Shown one piece after another: positions 12,113 to 21,286 of a stretch of DNA of 21,955 bases; the stretch's first letter is position 1; the number at the start of each line of letters is the position of its first letter. Source of the DNA: a virus. The stretch lies in the IMG/VR virus record IMGVR_UViG_3300042860_001310, positions 1-21,955 of that record; one strand, given 5' to 3'. The position numbers and the translations under genes were made by a program. The notes beneath the pieces were generated by a model that worked only from the letters and a program-made list of their open reading frames with translations, made no database searches and was not told where the DNA came from.

Positions 12113-12879
12113 CAAGAAAGTAAGGTAAAGATATCTCTTTCAGTATTTACCTCAATACCACACTCTTCCTTAAACTTTTCAAGGTCTTTTTTTGATGGGT
12201 TATTAATTCTTTCTCTTGCCATAGTGTGATAATCATCAGACAAATCAAATCCAATGTAATCATGTCCAAGAAGTTTAGCAGCAAGACCAGTAGTTCCTGA
12301 ACCACTATAAGGATCAAGAACTACTCCAGGTTCTTGCATAACACCTTGGATGCACCTAAGAGGAAGAATGATAGGAAATGGTGCAGGATGAGGATTCTTC
12401 ATCTCAGGACCAAACTTCCAAACACTTCCATAGTTCACAGATCTCCTAGGAAGTTTGGGACGCTTTGCTCCCTTACACAACCAATAGATTCTTTCATCAA
12501 TCTGGATAAATCTGTATCCAGAAATTTCTGGACCACTACCCCTATTCCAGATAATCTCTTCTCTGATGTGCCACTTAGTTTTAGGTAACCACTCCCAAGG
12601 AGATGTAGCATTACCTTGAAGATACCTTACCTTATGATTATAGAATAGAGAACCACCTTCTTTGGTTTTATCAAACAGAATATTCAGTAGTTCAATCTGT
12701 TGCTCTTGATAAACATCTTCTGGAAGCGAATCATCAAACTTATCATATTCAATTTTACGAAACAATCCACCACCAATCTTTTGTTTGTTATATGGAGGTG
12801 AAGTTACAGTGCAATCAATAGAGTTATCATCAAGTTGTTTTGCCAACTCAATACAATCTCCAGTTCTCAGGTCAATCAT
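12112..12879 (-). CDS. beta-class DNA methyltransferase (N4-cytosine or N6-adenine)
   Basis: The 255-residue enzyme has the catalytic TSPPYN motif near the N-terminus (26-31) and the S-adenosylmethionine-binding DPYSGSGTTG motif near the C-terminus (189-198). This motif order defines the beta class (N6_N4_Mtase family). NPHPAPFP at 162-169 is another family signature. SPPY is more often seen in N4-cytosine enzymes, but N6-adenine is possible. It would modify phage or host DNA at a short site, for example to protect from restriction. It lies 31 bases after the 425-aa gene, downstream of a putative nuclease, so it could be half of a restriction-type pair or a solitary protective enzyme. The length is normal and no motif is missing. 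Confidence 0.9.
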   Translation of the reverse strand: MIDLRTGDCIELAKQLDDNSIDCTVTSPPYNKQKIGGGLFRKIEYDKFDDSLPEDVYQEQQIELLNILFDKTKEGGSLFYNHKVRYLQGNATSPWEWLPKTKWHIREEIIWNRGSGPEISGYRFIQIDERIYWLCKGAKRPKLPRRSVNYGSVWKFGPEMKNPHPAPFPIILPLRCIQGVMQEPGVVLDPYSGSGTTGLAAKLLGHDYIGFDLSDDYHTMARERINNPSKKDLEKFKEECGIEVNTERDIFTLLS

Positions 12880-12910
12880 AGGGTTTCCAGTATTTTACCA
12901 GTGTAGCACA

Positions 12911-14188
12911 TCATTGGACTTTGATAAAGGGTCCAGAAAGGTCTGCTTGACTAATGTTCATCTTTGATGATAGGAAGTAAGCATGAGTAACTAATTCTGC
13001 TAATTTATTTTTCTTTTTTGCTTCAATAAACATTTTAATATATCTAAGAATTCTTAGTTTACTTCTCAACTTAACTGCAAAATTTTTGCCAGAAGGATTT
13101 GAAGACACTTTATCTAATTCAAAAGCCAATTCAATAAAAACTTCTGGAGAAACTTGTCTTCCTAAAACAGAAACTTTGCCAAAATCTTTTTTAATAGTTC
13201 TATCAGAAACTATGTCTTTAAAATATTTTTGCCAATATTTTAAATGAGTATCTGTAAATTTTCCACTTAAAGGGATATTATAATTGACATCTTCACCAGT
13301 ATATTTTTTAACAAGGTCTGCCATTTTTGGAGCAGGAATAGCACCATTCCTTGCAGTAGCATTTACATATTTTCCTTTATTATTAGGAACTCTATCTCTT
13401 GGTTCAGTTGCATGAGCAGCAGCACTAGAAACTTTACTCTCCCAAAAATATCTTTTAATATATTTTCCTGCTTTAAATTGTGCTTCAAATGTTAAAGAAT
13501 TTCCTGCAAAATCAGTTTCTCCACCTCTTTTTGAAATCTCCATATAGGTAAACATGTCACCTATAATATCGCCTTCATGAACTTCAATTCCATCAGGACC
13601 AACATCAAGATTAGTTTCATATACATGAGATTCTGGTTCTGCTTTTGTTGGTTTCTTAAGAGAAATGCCTATAAGTTTTTTATCCCTCAAAAGTTGACTC
13701 AAATATGCATTTACAGTCCCAACAAAAACTTCTGGTGCTGTTGTTCCATCAGAAAATTCTTTCTTTAACAAATCTACCATTTGTTTTATTTTATATTCTT
13801 CAGATGCTTTTACCATATAAACATCTGTAGTATTCCAACTATCTTTCTTTCCAGTAAAAAGTTTTTGCTGTTCTCTATTAAAACTATTCCAAATATAATC
13901 GTAAATATCAGTATCTTTATTGGGTGGTAGAGTTTTTGTTTTGCCACCATACCTTGCATATTTCCAAGAAGTATCTTCAGCACCTTCAGAGTGAGAAAGA
14001 TATTTCACAAGTGCTTTTGCTTGTTTAAGAAGACCTTCATACCACTCTTTATCCATATTAGGAAATTCTTTTTTTAAATCCTCAAAAACAATTAAATCTT
14101 GGTTGGGAGTTAAGTTTGCCCCTCTATCTATAGCATGATAAAAAGTTACAATAGATGCTGCTTCAAATAAGTCTGTTTCTGCTACCAT
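12911..14188 (-). CDS. 425-aa protein of unknown function
   Basis: I do not recognise this protein. It begins MVAETDLFEAASIVTFYHAI. The N-terminal ~110 residues look helical. Residues 114-127 (KKDSWNTTDVYMVK) and 172-179 (LIGISLKK) are an Asp-containing segment and a strand ending in Lys-Lys, spaced in a way that recalls divergent nuclease cores, though I cannot confirm it. The middle (GDMFTYMEISKRGGETDFAG; AAAHATEPRDRVPNNKG) is mixed, and the C-terminal ~100 residues are basic and helical (KLRSKLRILRYIKMFIEAKK). There is no membrane segment. It starts 2 bases after the putative nuclease gene, so both are almost certainly made together. The DNA is unusually AT-rich compared with the helicase and polymerase genes, suggesting acquisition. 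Confidence 0.75.
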   Translation of the reverse strand: MVAETDLFEAASIVTFYHAIDRGANLTPNQDLIVFEDLKKEFPNMDKEWYEGLLKQAKALVKYLSHSEGAEDTSWKYARYGGKTKTLPPNKDTDIYDYIWNSFNREQQKLFTGKKDSWNTTDVYMVKASEEYKIKQMVDLLKKEFSDGTTAPEVFVGTVNAYLSQLLRDKKLIGISLKKPTKAEPESHVYETNLDVGPDGIEVHEGDIIGDMFTYMEISKRGGETDFAGNSLTFEAQFKAGKYIKRYFWESKVSSAAAHATEPRDRVPNNKGKYVNATARNGAIPAPKMADLVKKYTGEDVNYNIPLSGKFTDTHLKYWQKYFKDIVSDRTIKKDFGKVSVLGRQVSPEVFIELAFELDKVSSNPSGKNFAVKLRSKLRILRYIKMFIEAKKKNKLAELVTHAYFLSSKMNISQADLSGPFIKVQ

Positions 14189-14190
14189 TT

Positions 14191-14931
14191 TTATAAAGAG
14201 AAGAATGGGTTTAGTTTTTTAGTATTTGGCAAAAATGAATATAAACTTTCAGTAAAAGTAGTTTTAGTAAATTTTACTTCTGGTTGTATTTCATAAAAAG
14301 CATAGGATGGACTTCTTAAACTTATCCTAATTCCAAATTCTCCAGTAGAATCTAAAACTGGAATATTTTTACCTAATCCTAATGGATCGTCTGTTGACGA
14401 TAATTTAAAAAAATTGTCTCCGATTTGTATGTATTCTGCAGATTCTTCTTTTCCAGATGAATAATGTTTTTTAGCAACTTCAGATACATCTATAACTTTT
14501 TTTGAAAGAATATACGCATTAGATTTTGTCTTTAAAAAATTACTCATAGTTGCATAAGAAACTGCATTAGAATTTCTCAATCCAGATTTTGTAGTAGGAA
14601 TAATAATTTTGTCTTTTGGTATATTAGAAAATTTAGAAATTTCTTCAATAAAATTATTCAATTCATTGGATCTATTTGCTATTTCTAATAATAATTTAGT
14701 CCCTCCTCCAGGATTTTTTGCCTGCCACTTTCCATCTTCATAACTAAATCTAGTGTTTATAATATTATCTGTTATATTCATCTTAACTTCAACCCAAGCA
14801 GTTGAATTTCCTTTTTTAACTTTTACATCAGAATAATGAACAGTTGCAGGAGGTCTAGTTGCAGTTACTCCATTAATTTTATCAATTTCTTCTGCAATTA
14901 ATCTTTCATGCCTATCAGATTTAGCACTCAT
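14191..14931 (-). CDS. putative PD-(D/E)XK nuclease
   Basis: The 246-residue protein shows a compact nuclease-like signature at its N-terminus: Glu9 in a first helix (RHERLIAEEI), Asp35 in HYSDVKV, and WVEVKMN with Glu48-x-Lys50, in the E...D...ExK order of the PD-(D/E)XK restriction-endonuclease fold. The spacing (D35 to E48) is normal for the family. The rest has no obvious second domain; the C-terminal third is rich in beta-type residues (FGIRISLRSPSYAFYEIQPEVKF). A good ribosome-binding site (AGGTGA) overlaps the stop of the MazG-like gene. The gene is strikingly AT-rich: bases 14641-14700 contain 11 G or C of 60. It is followed after 2 bases by the 425-aa gene and then a DNA methyltransferase. 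Specificity and target are unknown. Confidence 0.65.
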   Translation of the reverse strand: MSAKSDRHERLIAEEIDKINGVTATRPPATVHYSDVKVKKGNSTAWVEVKMNITDNIINTRFSYEDGKWQAKNPGGGTKLLLEIANRSNELNNFIEEISKFSNIPKDKIIIPTTKSGLRNSNAVSYATMSNFLKTKSNAYILSKKVIDVSEVAKKHYSSGKEESAEYIQIGDNFFKLSSTDDPLGLGKNIPVLDSTGEFGIRISLRSPSYAFYEIQPEVKFTKTTFTESLYSFLPNTKKLNPFFSL

Positions 14932-14937
14932 AATTTA

Positions 14938-15348
14938 TCACCTATCGTCTTCAGACCTATGCTCTGAATAAAATACGCTGAACGCACCCTCAGGATAACG
15001 CTTCATCAGTTTATCTACATTCCTTGAAATGACATAATCAATAGGAGTTTCAAGTGCAATGCAGGCTTGCATTACATACCACATCAGATCACCAAGTTCA
15101 GTAATCAGGTGGTCTTTGTTATCTTCATTCCAGGACTTACCTTGGAAAATCATCTTCTTCACGATCTCCAGGAACTCACCACCTTCAGCATTAATACCAA
15201 CACCAGCAGTCAGCAGGCGTTCAATATTAGCACCTTTGCGATCCAGTTCTACAATACGATCAGAAAATGCTACAAAATCTTTTGATGCATCTGAAGTGAC
15301 TGCATCTACAAAATTTTGATACTTATTAAAATCAACTTTATCAATCAT
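14938..15348 (-). CDS. MazG-like nucleotide pyrophosphohydrolase
   Basis: The 136-residue all-helical protein shows the metal-binding pattern of the MazG/all-alpha NTP pyrophosphohydrolase group: Glu55, Glu58 and Glu61 in AEGGEFLEIVKK, then Glu84 and Asp87 in ITELGDLMWYVMQA. Enzymes of this group split nucleoside triphosphates into the monophosphate and pyrophosphate. In phages they may recycle nucleotides or alter host signalling nucleotides such as (p)ppGpp; the substrate here is unknown. The gene follows helicase with an ATGA overlap, so it belongs to the replication operon. It is a stand-alone single domain. Confidence 0.82.
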   Translation of the reverse strand: MIDKVDFNKYQNFVDAVTSDASKDFVAFSDRIVELDRKGANIERLLTAGVGINAEGGEFLEIVKKMIFQGKSWNEDNKDHLITELGDLMWYVMQACIALETPIDYVISRNVDKLMKRYPEGAFSVFYSEHRSEDDR

Positions 15349-16727
15349 GAGAATTTTAAACTAGCGAATTTGTTATTTTTAGATTCTTCTTTAACATTAT
15401 ACTCTTCTTCTTGTCCAGAGTCAAGAATATCATCCTGTGCCTTTTGTTCACAATCATAGAGACGCATCTTTGCTCTATCAATACCCACAATAAATCTTTT
15501 GTTAATTGTGGGGTCATTGTATCTGTTCTTCAACTGCTTCACCATAATCTGCCCCAACTGTTCCAGTTCTTCTGTGCTAATAAGGGCAAACATAAGATCA
15601 GCAGTAGCAGGGAGACCAAAGGACTCACTAGTATCAGTAAGTTCAACATCAGAGTTGCCATAACCACTCCTAGTGGTTTGGGTAGCAGAGACAATGGGAA
15701 CATTGAATTCCACTGCCAATCCACGTAACTCTTCTGCAATTGCCTTAACATAAGAATAAGAGTTGACAGAGAAGTTTGACTTATACCTGCTGGAACCACA
15801 AATGTTAAGGTAATCAATGAAAATAATATCAGGTCTAAATGACTTCTTGAGAGCAAGTTCATTGAGGAGCGACTTGAAGTGACCAACATGTGCTGAAGCA
15901 GTTGGATACTCTTTAATAATAAGAGTGCCTTGTGTCTTCTTTGCAATATTATTTACTTTAGTATCAAACATCTGTTTGGGAAGGTCTACAATATCCTTGA
16001 TATTGACATTCAAAAGATTAGCATCAATTCTTTCAGCAATTCGTTCCTCCGCCATTTCAAGAGTGATATAGAGAACGGACCTGCCTTGCAGTAGGACGGA
16101 ACTAGCCACATGACACATGAATAGCGATTTCCCAACGCCTGTCCCAGCAAGAGCGATATTGAGAGTCTTGTTAGGGATACCACCTTTTGTGATTTTATTG
16201 AAATACTCCAAATCAAATGGGATCTTATCCTCTTTCTTGTGATAGGATTCATATCTTTGCTCATAATCACCAAGGTAGTCATGTCCAATGTGATTGTCAA
16301 AACTTACAGCAAGTGCTTGCTGAAGAATTGATGGAATAGAATCTCTGGACTTTTTCTCATCCTGACCATCAGCAATCTTAATAGATTCCATCAATGCCAG
16401 GTAAATTGCTCTATCCCTACACCACTTCTCTGTAGTATCAACAATCCAGTTTATTTCTGCTGGAGTATCATCTAATTTTGTAATATACTCACAAATTGTT
16501 TTAAATGTATCCTCACTAATGTCTGTTCTATTTTCTGTTTCAATCAGAAGAACTTCTTTAGTAGCAAGGTTATCATAGGAAACAACAAACTTACAGATTT
16601 CTTCAAAGACTACTTTCTCATGAAAGTTTTCAAAGTATTCTGATTTGATAAAAGGTAATACTTTTCTACAGTAATCATTATTAAATAAAAGATTTTTCAA
16701 AATTGTAGATTCAATTGTTTCCATCAT
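15345..16727 (-). CDS. gp41: replicative DNA helicase, T4 gp41 / DnaB type
   Basis: The 460-residue RecA-fold hexameric helicase unwinds DNA 5'-3' ahead of the polymerase and recruits the gp61 primase. An N-terminal helical domain (1-150) precedes the ATPase domain. The Walker A motif is GTGVGKS at 195-201, Walker B is IIFIDYL at 301-307, and VLYITLEMAEERIAERI is the DnaB-type segment after Walker A. VSATQTTRSGYG corresponds to the sensor/DNA-loop region. Two consecutive ATG codons are possible starts; the first forms the ATGA overlap with the oxygenase stop. Length fits T4 gp41 (about 475). Confidence 0.95.
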   Translation of the reverse strand: MMETIESTILKNLLFNNDYCRKVLPFIKSEYFENFHEKVVFEEICKFVVSYDNLATKEVLLIETENRTDISEDTFKTICEYITKLDDTPAEINWIVDTTEKWCRDRAIYLALMESIKIADGQDEKKSRDSIPSILQQALAVSFDNHIGHDYLGDYEQRYESYHKKEDKIPFDLEYFNKITKGGIPNKTLNIALAGTGVGKSLFMCHVASSVLLQGRSVLYITLEMAEERIAERIDANLLNVNIKDIVDLPKQMFDTKVNNIAKKTQGTLIIKEYPTASAHVGHFKSLLNELALKKSFRPDIIFIDYLNICGSSRYKSNFSVNSYSYVKAIAEELRGLAVEFNVPIVSATQTTRSGYGNSDVELTDTSESFGLPATADLMFALISTEELEQLGQIMVKQLKNRYNDPTINKRFIVGIDRAKMRLYDCEQKAQDDILDSGQEEEYNVKEESKNNKFASLKFS

Positions 16728-17281
16728 TTATAGTGCAAATATCCAGTTAAAATATACTTTGGTCCAGTGATTGGTGGTTCTCCTTTATGAGGAAACATCC
16801 ACAATGGAGGAAACAATACTAATGTCCCTCTTTTTGGTTGGATAGTCAGTCCACTAAAAACAGTTTTACCTCCTTCATCAACATCATTTAAATACCAAAG
16901 ATAAGAAAGATATCTCCTTGCACTTGCATAGTCTTGAACATCCACATGTGTATCAAACATATCAGATCCTCCAGGATTATACTTCTTAATCCTGAATTGC
17001 TCAAAAGCATGTGACTCTGGAAAAACTCTCTTGTCTACAAATTCATAGTACTTGTCTCTATATGCAAAAGCATTTTTAATGATAGTATCATGAATTAGAT
17101 TTACATCTCTGGAAATCTTACAGTTTTCTGTAAGATTGACCTGTGTAAAATTTGGTCTTGAATCATTCTCAATGCGTTCATGAAGTTGGGTTTGACTATC
17201 AAAAAATTGAATTAAAAAATCACATACTTCAGGTTCAAGAGCATTTTCATGAACCTGAATTAAATCATTTAAATCAACCAT
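16724..17281 (-). CDS. 2OG-Fe(II) oxygenase (prolyl-hydroxylase-like)
   Basis: The 185-residue enzyme is a double-stranded beta-helix dioxygenase that uses 2-oxoglutarate, oxygen and iron to hydroxylate a substrate. The iron ligands are visible as His112-x-Asp114 (DTHVDV) and His165 (FPHKGEP), and Lys175 in [10 protein letters not shown] is the likely 2-oxoglutarate anchor. [17 protein letters not shown] and GTLVLFPP are family segments. Length is typical of phage members. It overlaps uvsX by 8 bases and helicase by ATGA, inside the replication operon. The substrate could be a protein residue or a nucleic-acid base; the sequence does not tell. Confidence 0.88.
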   Translation of the reverse strand: MVDLNDLIQVHENALEPEVCDFLIQFFDSQTQLHERIENDSRPNFTQVNLTENCKISRDVNLIHDTIIKNAFAYRDKYYEFVDKRVFPESHAFEQFRIKKYNPGGSDMFDTHVDVQDYASARRYLSYLWYLNDVDEGGKTVFSGLTIQPKRGTLVLFPPLWMFPHKGEPPITGPKYILTGYLHYK

Positions 17282-18278
17282 AGGAAAACTCTTGTTTTGC
17301 TACTTCATCAATTGCCTGAAGAACTTCTTTTGTAAAATATTTTTCTGGATTTTCCAAAATAGTTTTTCCAAATTGAGTTGTGCCATCTCCAACATCATAA
17401 CGAGTTCCAACTTTTTTGAAGATTTCATACTTCTCTGCCAACTCCAAAAGACCATAATACTTGTCCAGTCCACGCTCATCATAATAAAGACGAACTTCAA
17501 CATCTTTATTTTCTTTACTCAACCTTGATTTTTGAGTCTTACATTTAATAATGTTTCCTACAACTTCTGTTCCATCCTTTTCTTTCTTCTTGGAAAGATA
17601 GATGATAGTAGATGCTGCATACTTAAGACCAGAACCACCACTCATTTCCTTCATTGGAATATAAGAACCCACCACATCATAAGTGTGATTAGTCACAATC
17701 ATAGGAATGTTTGCCTGACCCAGTTTAAGAGTCAACATTCTAAATGCACCCTTGACAAGTTGTGATTTAGTCATATCACGAACTTGCTTTGCATTTAAAG
17801 CATCTTCAATTTCCTTCTCTGTAGAAAGCATACCCAGAGAATCCAGAACGAACATACAAGGTTTACGTTCACCTTCTTTTTTCTTCAGATACAAGTCCAC
17901 TGCTTTGAGTGCTTTACTCCTAAACTCCTCAATAGTGACCACATTCACTACTACAATTCTATTAACATCAAGTCCTCTACTTTGCAGCATAGACTTGGTT
18001 ACAGCAGCTTCAGTATCAAAGTAGAGACAATAACCATCGGGGTGAGTATCAAGAAAATTCTTAACCACAGCGAGAGAAAAGAAAGTCTTTCCAGTACTAG
18101 ACTCTCCAGCAATAGCAGTAATCTTATTGCCAGATACACCGCCAAATATGCTACCTGAAACCAGTGCATTAAAAATGTATGAACCCGTGTCAACATAAGT
18201 TTCAGTCTCATCAATATCTGCTGCCAGTTGTGTATACTCTCCACCAATTTCTTTTACGATGTCTTTTAAAAAGTCCAT
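17274..18278 (-). CDS. uvsX: UvsX, RecA-like recombinase
   Basis: The protein forms filaments on single-stranded DNA and drives strand exchange and recombination-dependent replication, as in T4. I start it at the ATG at 18278, giving 334 residues beginning [15 protein letters not shown], which matches the usual start of cyanophage UvsX; the frame also reaches an ATG at 18326 inside the polymerase gene, but the extra 16 residues look like read-through. Walker A is GESSTGKT at 58-65 and Walker [10 protein letters not shown] at 141-149. [12 protein letters not shown] and [16 protein letters not shown] are DNA-binding loop and core segments. The gene begins 2 bases after the polymerase stop and overlaps the oxygenase by 8 bases. 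Confidence 0.96.
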   Translation of the reverse strand: MDFLKDIVKEIGGEYTQLAADIDETETYVDTGSYIFNALVSGSIFGGVSGNKITAIAGESSTGKTFFSLAVVKNFLDTHPDGYCLYFDTEAAVTKSMLQSRGLDVNRIVVVNVVTIEEFRSKALKAVDLYLKKKEGERKPCMFVLDSLGMLSTEKEIEDALNAKQVRDMTKSQLVKGAFRMLTLKLGQANIPMIVTNHTYDVVGSYIPMKEMSGGSGLKYAASTIIYLSKKKEKDGTEVVGNIIKCKTQKSRLSKENKDVEVRLYYDERGLDKYYGLLELAEKYEIFKKVGTRYDVGDGTTQFGKTILENPEKYFTKEVLQAIDEVAKQEFSYG

Positions 18279-18280
18279 AA

Positions 18281-20773
18281 TTATGCAAACAATGATTCTA
18301 ATGTATTTGTTTTTTCTACATTCCAACCAATACAGTTCAGAATGCTTTTAAGAGGATCAATAAAACTTTTCTCAAACTGCAAATCATAATCAACATATTT
18401 ATTGAGACCCAGCTCCTTTGGAAACTGTTGAATAAAAGAAATAACATTCTCTCTGATTGGATTTGCATTCTTTAAGAAGATAAATTTAATCTTCTCCCCA
18501 TTATTAATCAGTGGATACTTTGAGTCCAATGATTTATCTTTGATATAATGATTATACAGCAAAGCTCCTCTTGTGTGAATAGGCGTCCCCTTTGTATAAA
18601 TTGACTGATATGATCTGTATTTTGTGAGTTCATTTACAGACCTTGGGAAAGAAATATCTTCTGGAGGAAGTTTATAAAACTCTTTTTTAAATGACTCCAC
18701 AAATGAAATCAAATCGTCCTCTGTTTTGTTCATGATGATGTTGAGTGCTTCTTTAATCTTCACTCTGCAAGGTGCAGGGGTAGAAGATTTAACTGCCTCA
18801 ATACCCATCATCTTCAGTTTTGGAGTTTCATATCTAACTCCTTCACTATCCCAAACATTCAGAATGTATCTTTTCTTTGCAGTCCAGATTCCACGATCAG
18901 CAATGTTTTCACGTTTCATCTGCATCTTCTGCTCATAGGCATTTACATAGTCAGCCAATTCTTGGTAGCAACCTTCAATATACTTTTCAAGTTCCACCTG
19001 ACAGACCTTATCAAGGAACGTGACAATGCTTTCAGTAGTTTTCTCTCTTCCCTTGAATATAGTTTCAACCAAAGGACCCATATTGAGATATACAGAATCA
19101 GTATCCACAGCAATAACATAATCAACTCCATCAGTTTTGAGAATCTTATTCATATACTGGTTCAGTTTATTTTCAATCCAACGAATTGAAACCTGACCAG
19201 AAAGAGTAACTGCTTCAGCATTTGCAAGTTTGAAGTATCTAAAATACTCATTGCCAACAGCACCATAAGCAGAGTTCAAAGAAATCTTCTTTGCCATCTG
19301 AATGTTATTGCACCTTGCAATTTCCTTCTCCAACTCTTTTGTTGGAGTTTTTTCATACTGCTGCTTTGCCTCAAGCATCTTCTTTTTGTAGATGACACGA
19401 TCTCTATACATCTGTTCCATCAGTTCAGGAAGGAATCCCCTAACATCCTTCCTATACATAGAACCATTAGCACAAACTGCATAGTCCTTGTAATCAGAAA
19501 AGTCAATTGACTTATTCAGAATTCTTTCTACTGATGCAGTTGGATGCCTCTGCTCCACAAGTGTTTCTGGACTGATGTTATACATCATCAGAAGGTGAGG
19601 ATACAGTGAGTTAAGGTCAAAGTTGACTACCCAATCATACTTACCAGGAACAGGTTCTTTTACAAAAGCTCCAGCAAATTTAGAATCTTTTTTAGTTTCT
19701 TTCTTGAATGGAATAACAATGTTTTTTTCTTTCAAGTAATTGTAGATAATAGAATCCCAAGTTCTTACCTGAAAGAACACATCATTATAGTTTCCTTTTG
19801 AGTCATATGCCATAGTAATGCACAACTCAATCAGTTTCATCTTGTCTTCCAAACGGTCCACAAGTTCCACGTCAACGATGTTATACTCTACAAATTTTTG
19901 CCAATCCTTTGTATAAAATTCTTTAAAGGTATCATATTCAGAGTGGTCCAGTTTTTTCTGTCCCAGTTCTACACTTGCAATATGGTCAAGACGATATGAC
20001 TCTTGATTTGTATAAGTAAATTTCCTATACAACTCAAGATAGTCAAGAATAGTCAAACCTGCAATATCACATCTGGTATGAGTCCTTCCCTTAAGAACAA
20101 CCTCATCTTCAGTAACAATACCCCAAGTAGAAAGTTGTTTAGCAACCTTTGTGCCAAGAACCCTACAAAGTCTCCCATACACATATGGAATATCATAAAG
20201 ATCACAGTTCCAACCAGTAACTACTTCTGGAGAAAACTCTTCCCACCAAAAAATAAACTTATCCAATAGATCTGCCTCACTTGTGCAGTAGTGATAAGTT
20301 ACATTATTTTGTTTATTGACAAAAGGTTTTACGCCCCAAGTAGTAATTTGCTTTGTGGCGTAATCCTGAACAGAAATTGTCAGTAGTTCTTCCTGACAAC
20401 TTTTAACATCAGGAAATCCATTCTCAGATGCAACCTCAATGTCAATGGTAATCAGTTTGATTTTAGTAATATCAAACTTGATTTCACCCTTATAATTTTC
20501 TGAAATGTATTGGTTGATGTATCTGGTGTTGCCATACAACTCAAAGTTTTCTACATTCTCATACTTACTAATAAATTCTCTTGTTTCACGAATGGTTCCT
20601 GGTTTGACTGCTTCTACATAATTACCCTCAAGTGTTTTAAACTTTGTTTTTTTAGGCGTTTTTACATACAGAGTTGGGTAAAACTCCTCCCTGTTCTTAT
20701 AATGTTTTCCGTCAGCATACCCTCTGGAAAGTATTTCATTTCCAACAAGAACTACATTCGTGTAAAAGTTCAT
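18281..20773 (-). CDS. gp43: family B DNA polymerase, T4 gp43 type
   Basis: This is the phage replicative polymerase, 830 residues (T4 gp43 is 898). The proofreading exonuclease domain has Exo[12 protein letters not shown] with Asp111 and Glu113, Exo[12 protein letters not shown] at 187-196 and Exo[15 protein letters not shown] at 297-308. The polymerase domain has motif A DLNSLYP at 386-392, motif [11 protein letters not shown] at 495-504 and motif C DTDS at 557-560. All key residues are intact. The C-terminal tail (about residues 800-830) would carry the sliding-clamp contact. The ATG overlaps the stop of a small upstream gene (ATGA), and uvsX starts 2 bases after its stop. No intron, intein or split is present. 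Confidence 0.98.
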   Translation of the reverse strand: MNFYTNVVLVGNEILSRGYADGKHYKNREEFYPTLYVKTPKKTKFKTLEGNYVEAVKPGTIRETREFISKYENVENFELYGNTRYINQYISENYKGEIKFDITKIKLITIDIEVASENGFPDVKSCQEELLTISVQDYATKQITTWGVKPFVNKQNNVTYHYCTSEADLLDKFIFWWEEFSPEVVTGWNCDLYDIPYVYGRLCRVLGTKVAKQLSTWGIVTEDEVVLKGRTHTRCDIAGLTILDYLELYRKFTYTNQESYRLDHIASVELGQKKLDHSEYDTFKEFYTKDWQKFVEYNIVDVELVDRLEDKMKLIELCITMAYDSKGNYNDVFFQVRTWDSIIYNYLKEKNIVIPFKKETKKDSKFAGAFVKEPVPGKYDWVVNFDLNSLYPHLLMMYNISPETLVEQRHPTASVERILNKSIDFSDYKDYAVCANGSMYRKDVRGFLPELMEQMYRDRVIYKKKMLEAKQQYEKTPTKELEKEIARCNNIQMAKKISLNSAYGAVGNEYFRYFKLANAEAVTLSGQVSIRWIENKLNQYMNKILKTDGVDYVIAVDTDSVYLNMGPLVETIFKGREKTTESIVTFLDKVCQVELEKYIEGCYQELADYVNAYEQKMQMKRENIADRGIWTAKKRYILNVWDSEGVRYETPKLKMMGIEAVKSSTPAPCRVKIKEALNIIMNKTEDDLISFVESFKKEFYKLPPEDISFPRSVNELTKYRSYQSIYTKGTPIHTRGALLYNHYIKDKSLDSKYPLINNGEKIKFIFLKNANPIRENVISFIQQFPKELGLNKYVDYDLQFEKSFIDPLKSILNCIGWNVEKTNTLESLFA

Positions 20774-21033
20774 TTAATAGTCTTCAAATAAAGTTCAACT
20801 TGATCTGGTTTAGGATCTACAATAGTAAAAATAGAATCAGAATGAATCATCAGTTCTTTCTGATTAGTAAAGACTGGCCATCTTTTTAGTTCATAAGTTG
20901 TTTCATTTGAAACAAACATCTGACAAGGATTTGTCAATTTACAATCAGGTCCTCCAAGTTCAGATTCTACTTCTTCAATTTCTGAAATCAGAATAGAATC
21001 ATTCTTCAGAATTAGGATTTTCAGATTTTCCAT
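20770..21033 (-). CDS. small beta-rich protein, paralogue of its neighbour, possibly Sm-like
   Basis: The 87-residue protein starts MENLKILILKNDSILISEIE, with alternating hydrophobic residues typical of beta strands, a conserved LTNP segment, and SDSIFTIVDPKPDQVELYL near the end. It aligns by eye with the adjacent 95-aa protein (LKILILK/VKLLILK, LTNP/ITNP, VDPKPDQVELYL/VEPLDEVKNSYL), so the two are tandem duplicates. The strand pattern (an L-x-x-G/D-type start, I-x-x-I/V, then N-P) is compatible with Sm/Hfq-like folds reported for cyanophage proteins, but this is inference. A GGAG site precedes the ATG. It overlaps its neighbour by 35 bases and the polymerase gene by ATGA. Confidence 0.72.
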   Translation of the reverse strand: MENLKILILKNDSILISEIEEVESELGGPDCKLTNPCQMFVSNETTYELKRWPVFTNQKELMIHSDSIFTIVDPKPDQVELYLKTIK

Positions 21034-21286
21034 TTACTTGCTCCAAATACGAATTTTTAACCTCATCAAGAGGTTCTACCACTGTAACTACCCAATCAGA
21101 TGGAATTTTGATAGTCTTATCTTTAGAAAGAGGAATGTATGGATAGAATACAACTCTTGTATTATCTTCCTCAAGTCTTGTAACAAAAGGATTTGTAATT
21201 TGATACCATTTACCATCAATATCTTCTGCAGTTACTTCTGCAATCACATCTTCATATGATTTCAGAATCAAAAGTTTAACAGACAT
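20999..21286 (-). CDS. small beta-rich protein, possibly Sm-like
   Basis: The 95-residue protein starts MSVKLLILKSYEDVIAEVTA and continues with KWYQITNPFVTRL, TRVVFYPYIPL and DWVVTVVEPLDEVKNSYL, a run of beta strands ending in a helix and a polar tail. It is a paralogue of the following 87-aa protein. Fold-level resemblance to Sm-like RNA-binding proteins is suspected, not shown. A strong GGAG site lies before the ATG. The start overlaps the upstream nucleotidyltransferase stop by 11 bases, and the polar tail overlaps the next gene by 35 bases. The position just before polymerase suggests a role linked to replication or to control of its message. Confidence 0.73.
   Translation of the reverse strand: MSVKLLILKSYEDVIAEVTAEDIDGKWYQITNPFVTRLEEDNTRVVFYPYIPLSKDKTIKIPSDWVVTVVEPLDEVKNSYLEQVNGKSENPNSEE

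Noticed and set aside
18279-18326. Longer UvsX starting at 18326
   Set aside because: The added 16 residues are out-of-frame polymerase sequence; cyanophage UvsX proteins begin at MDFLKDIV.
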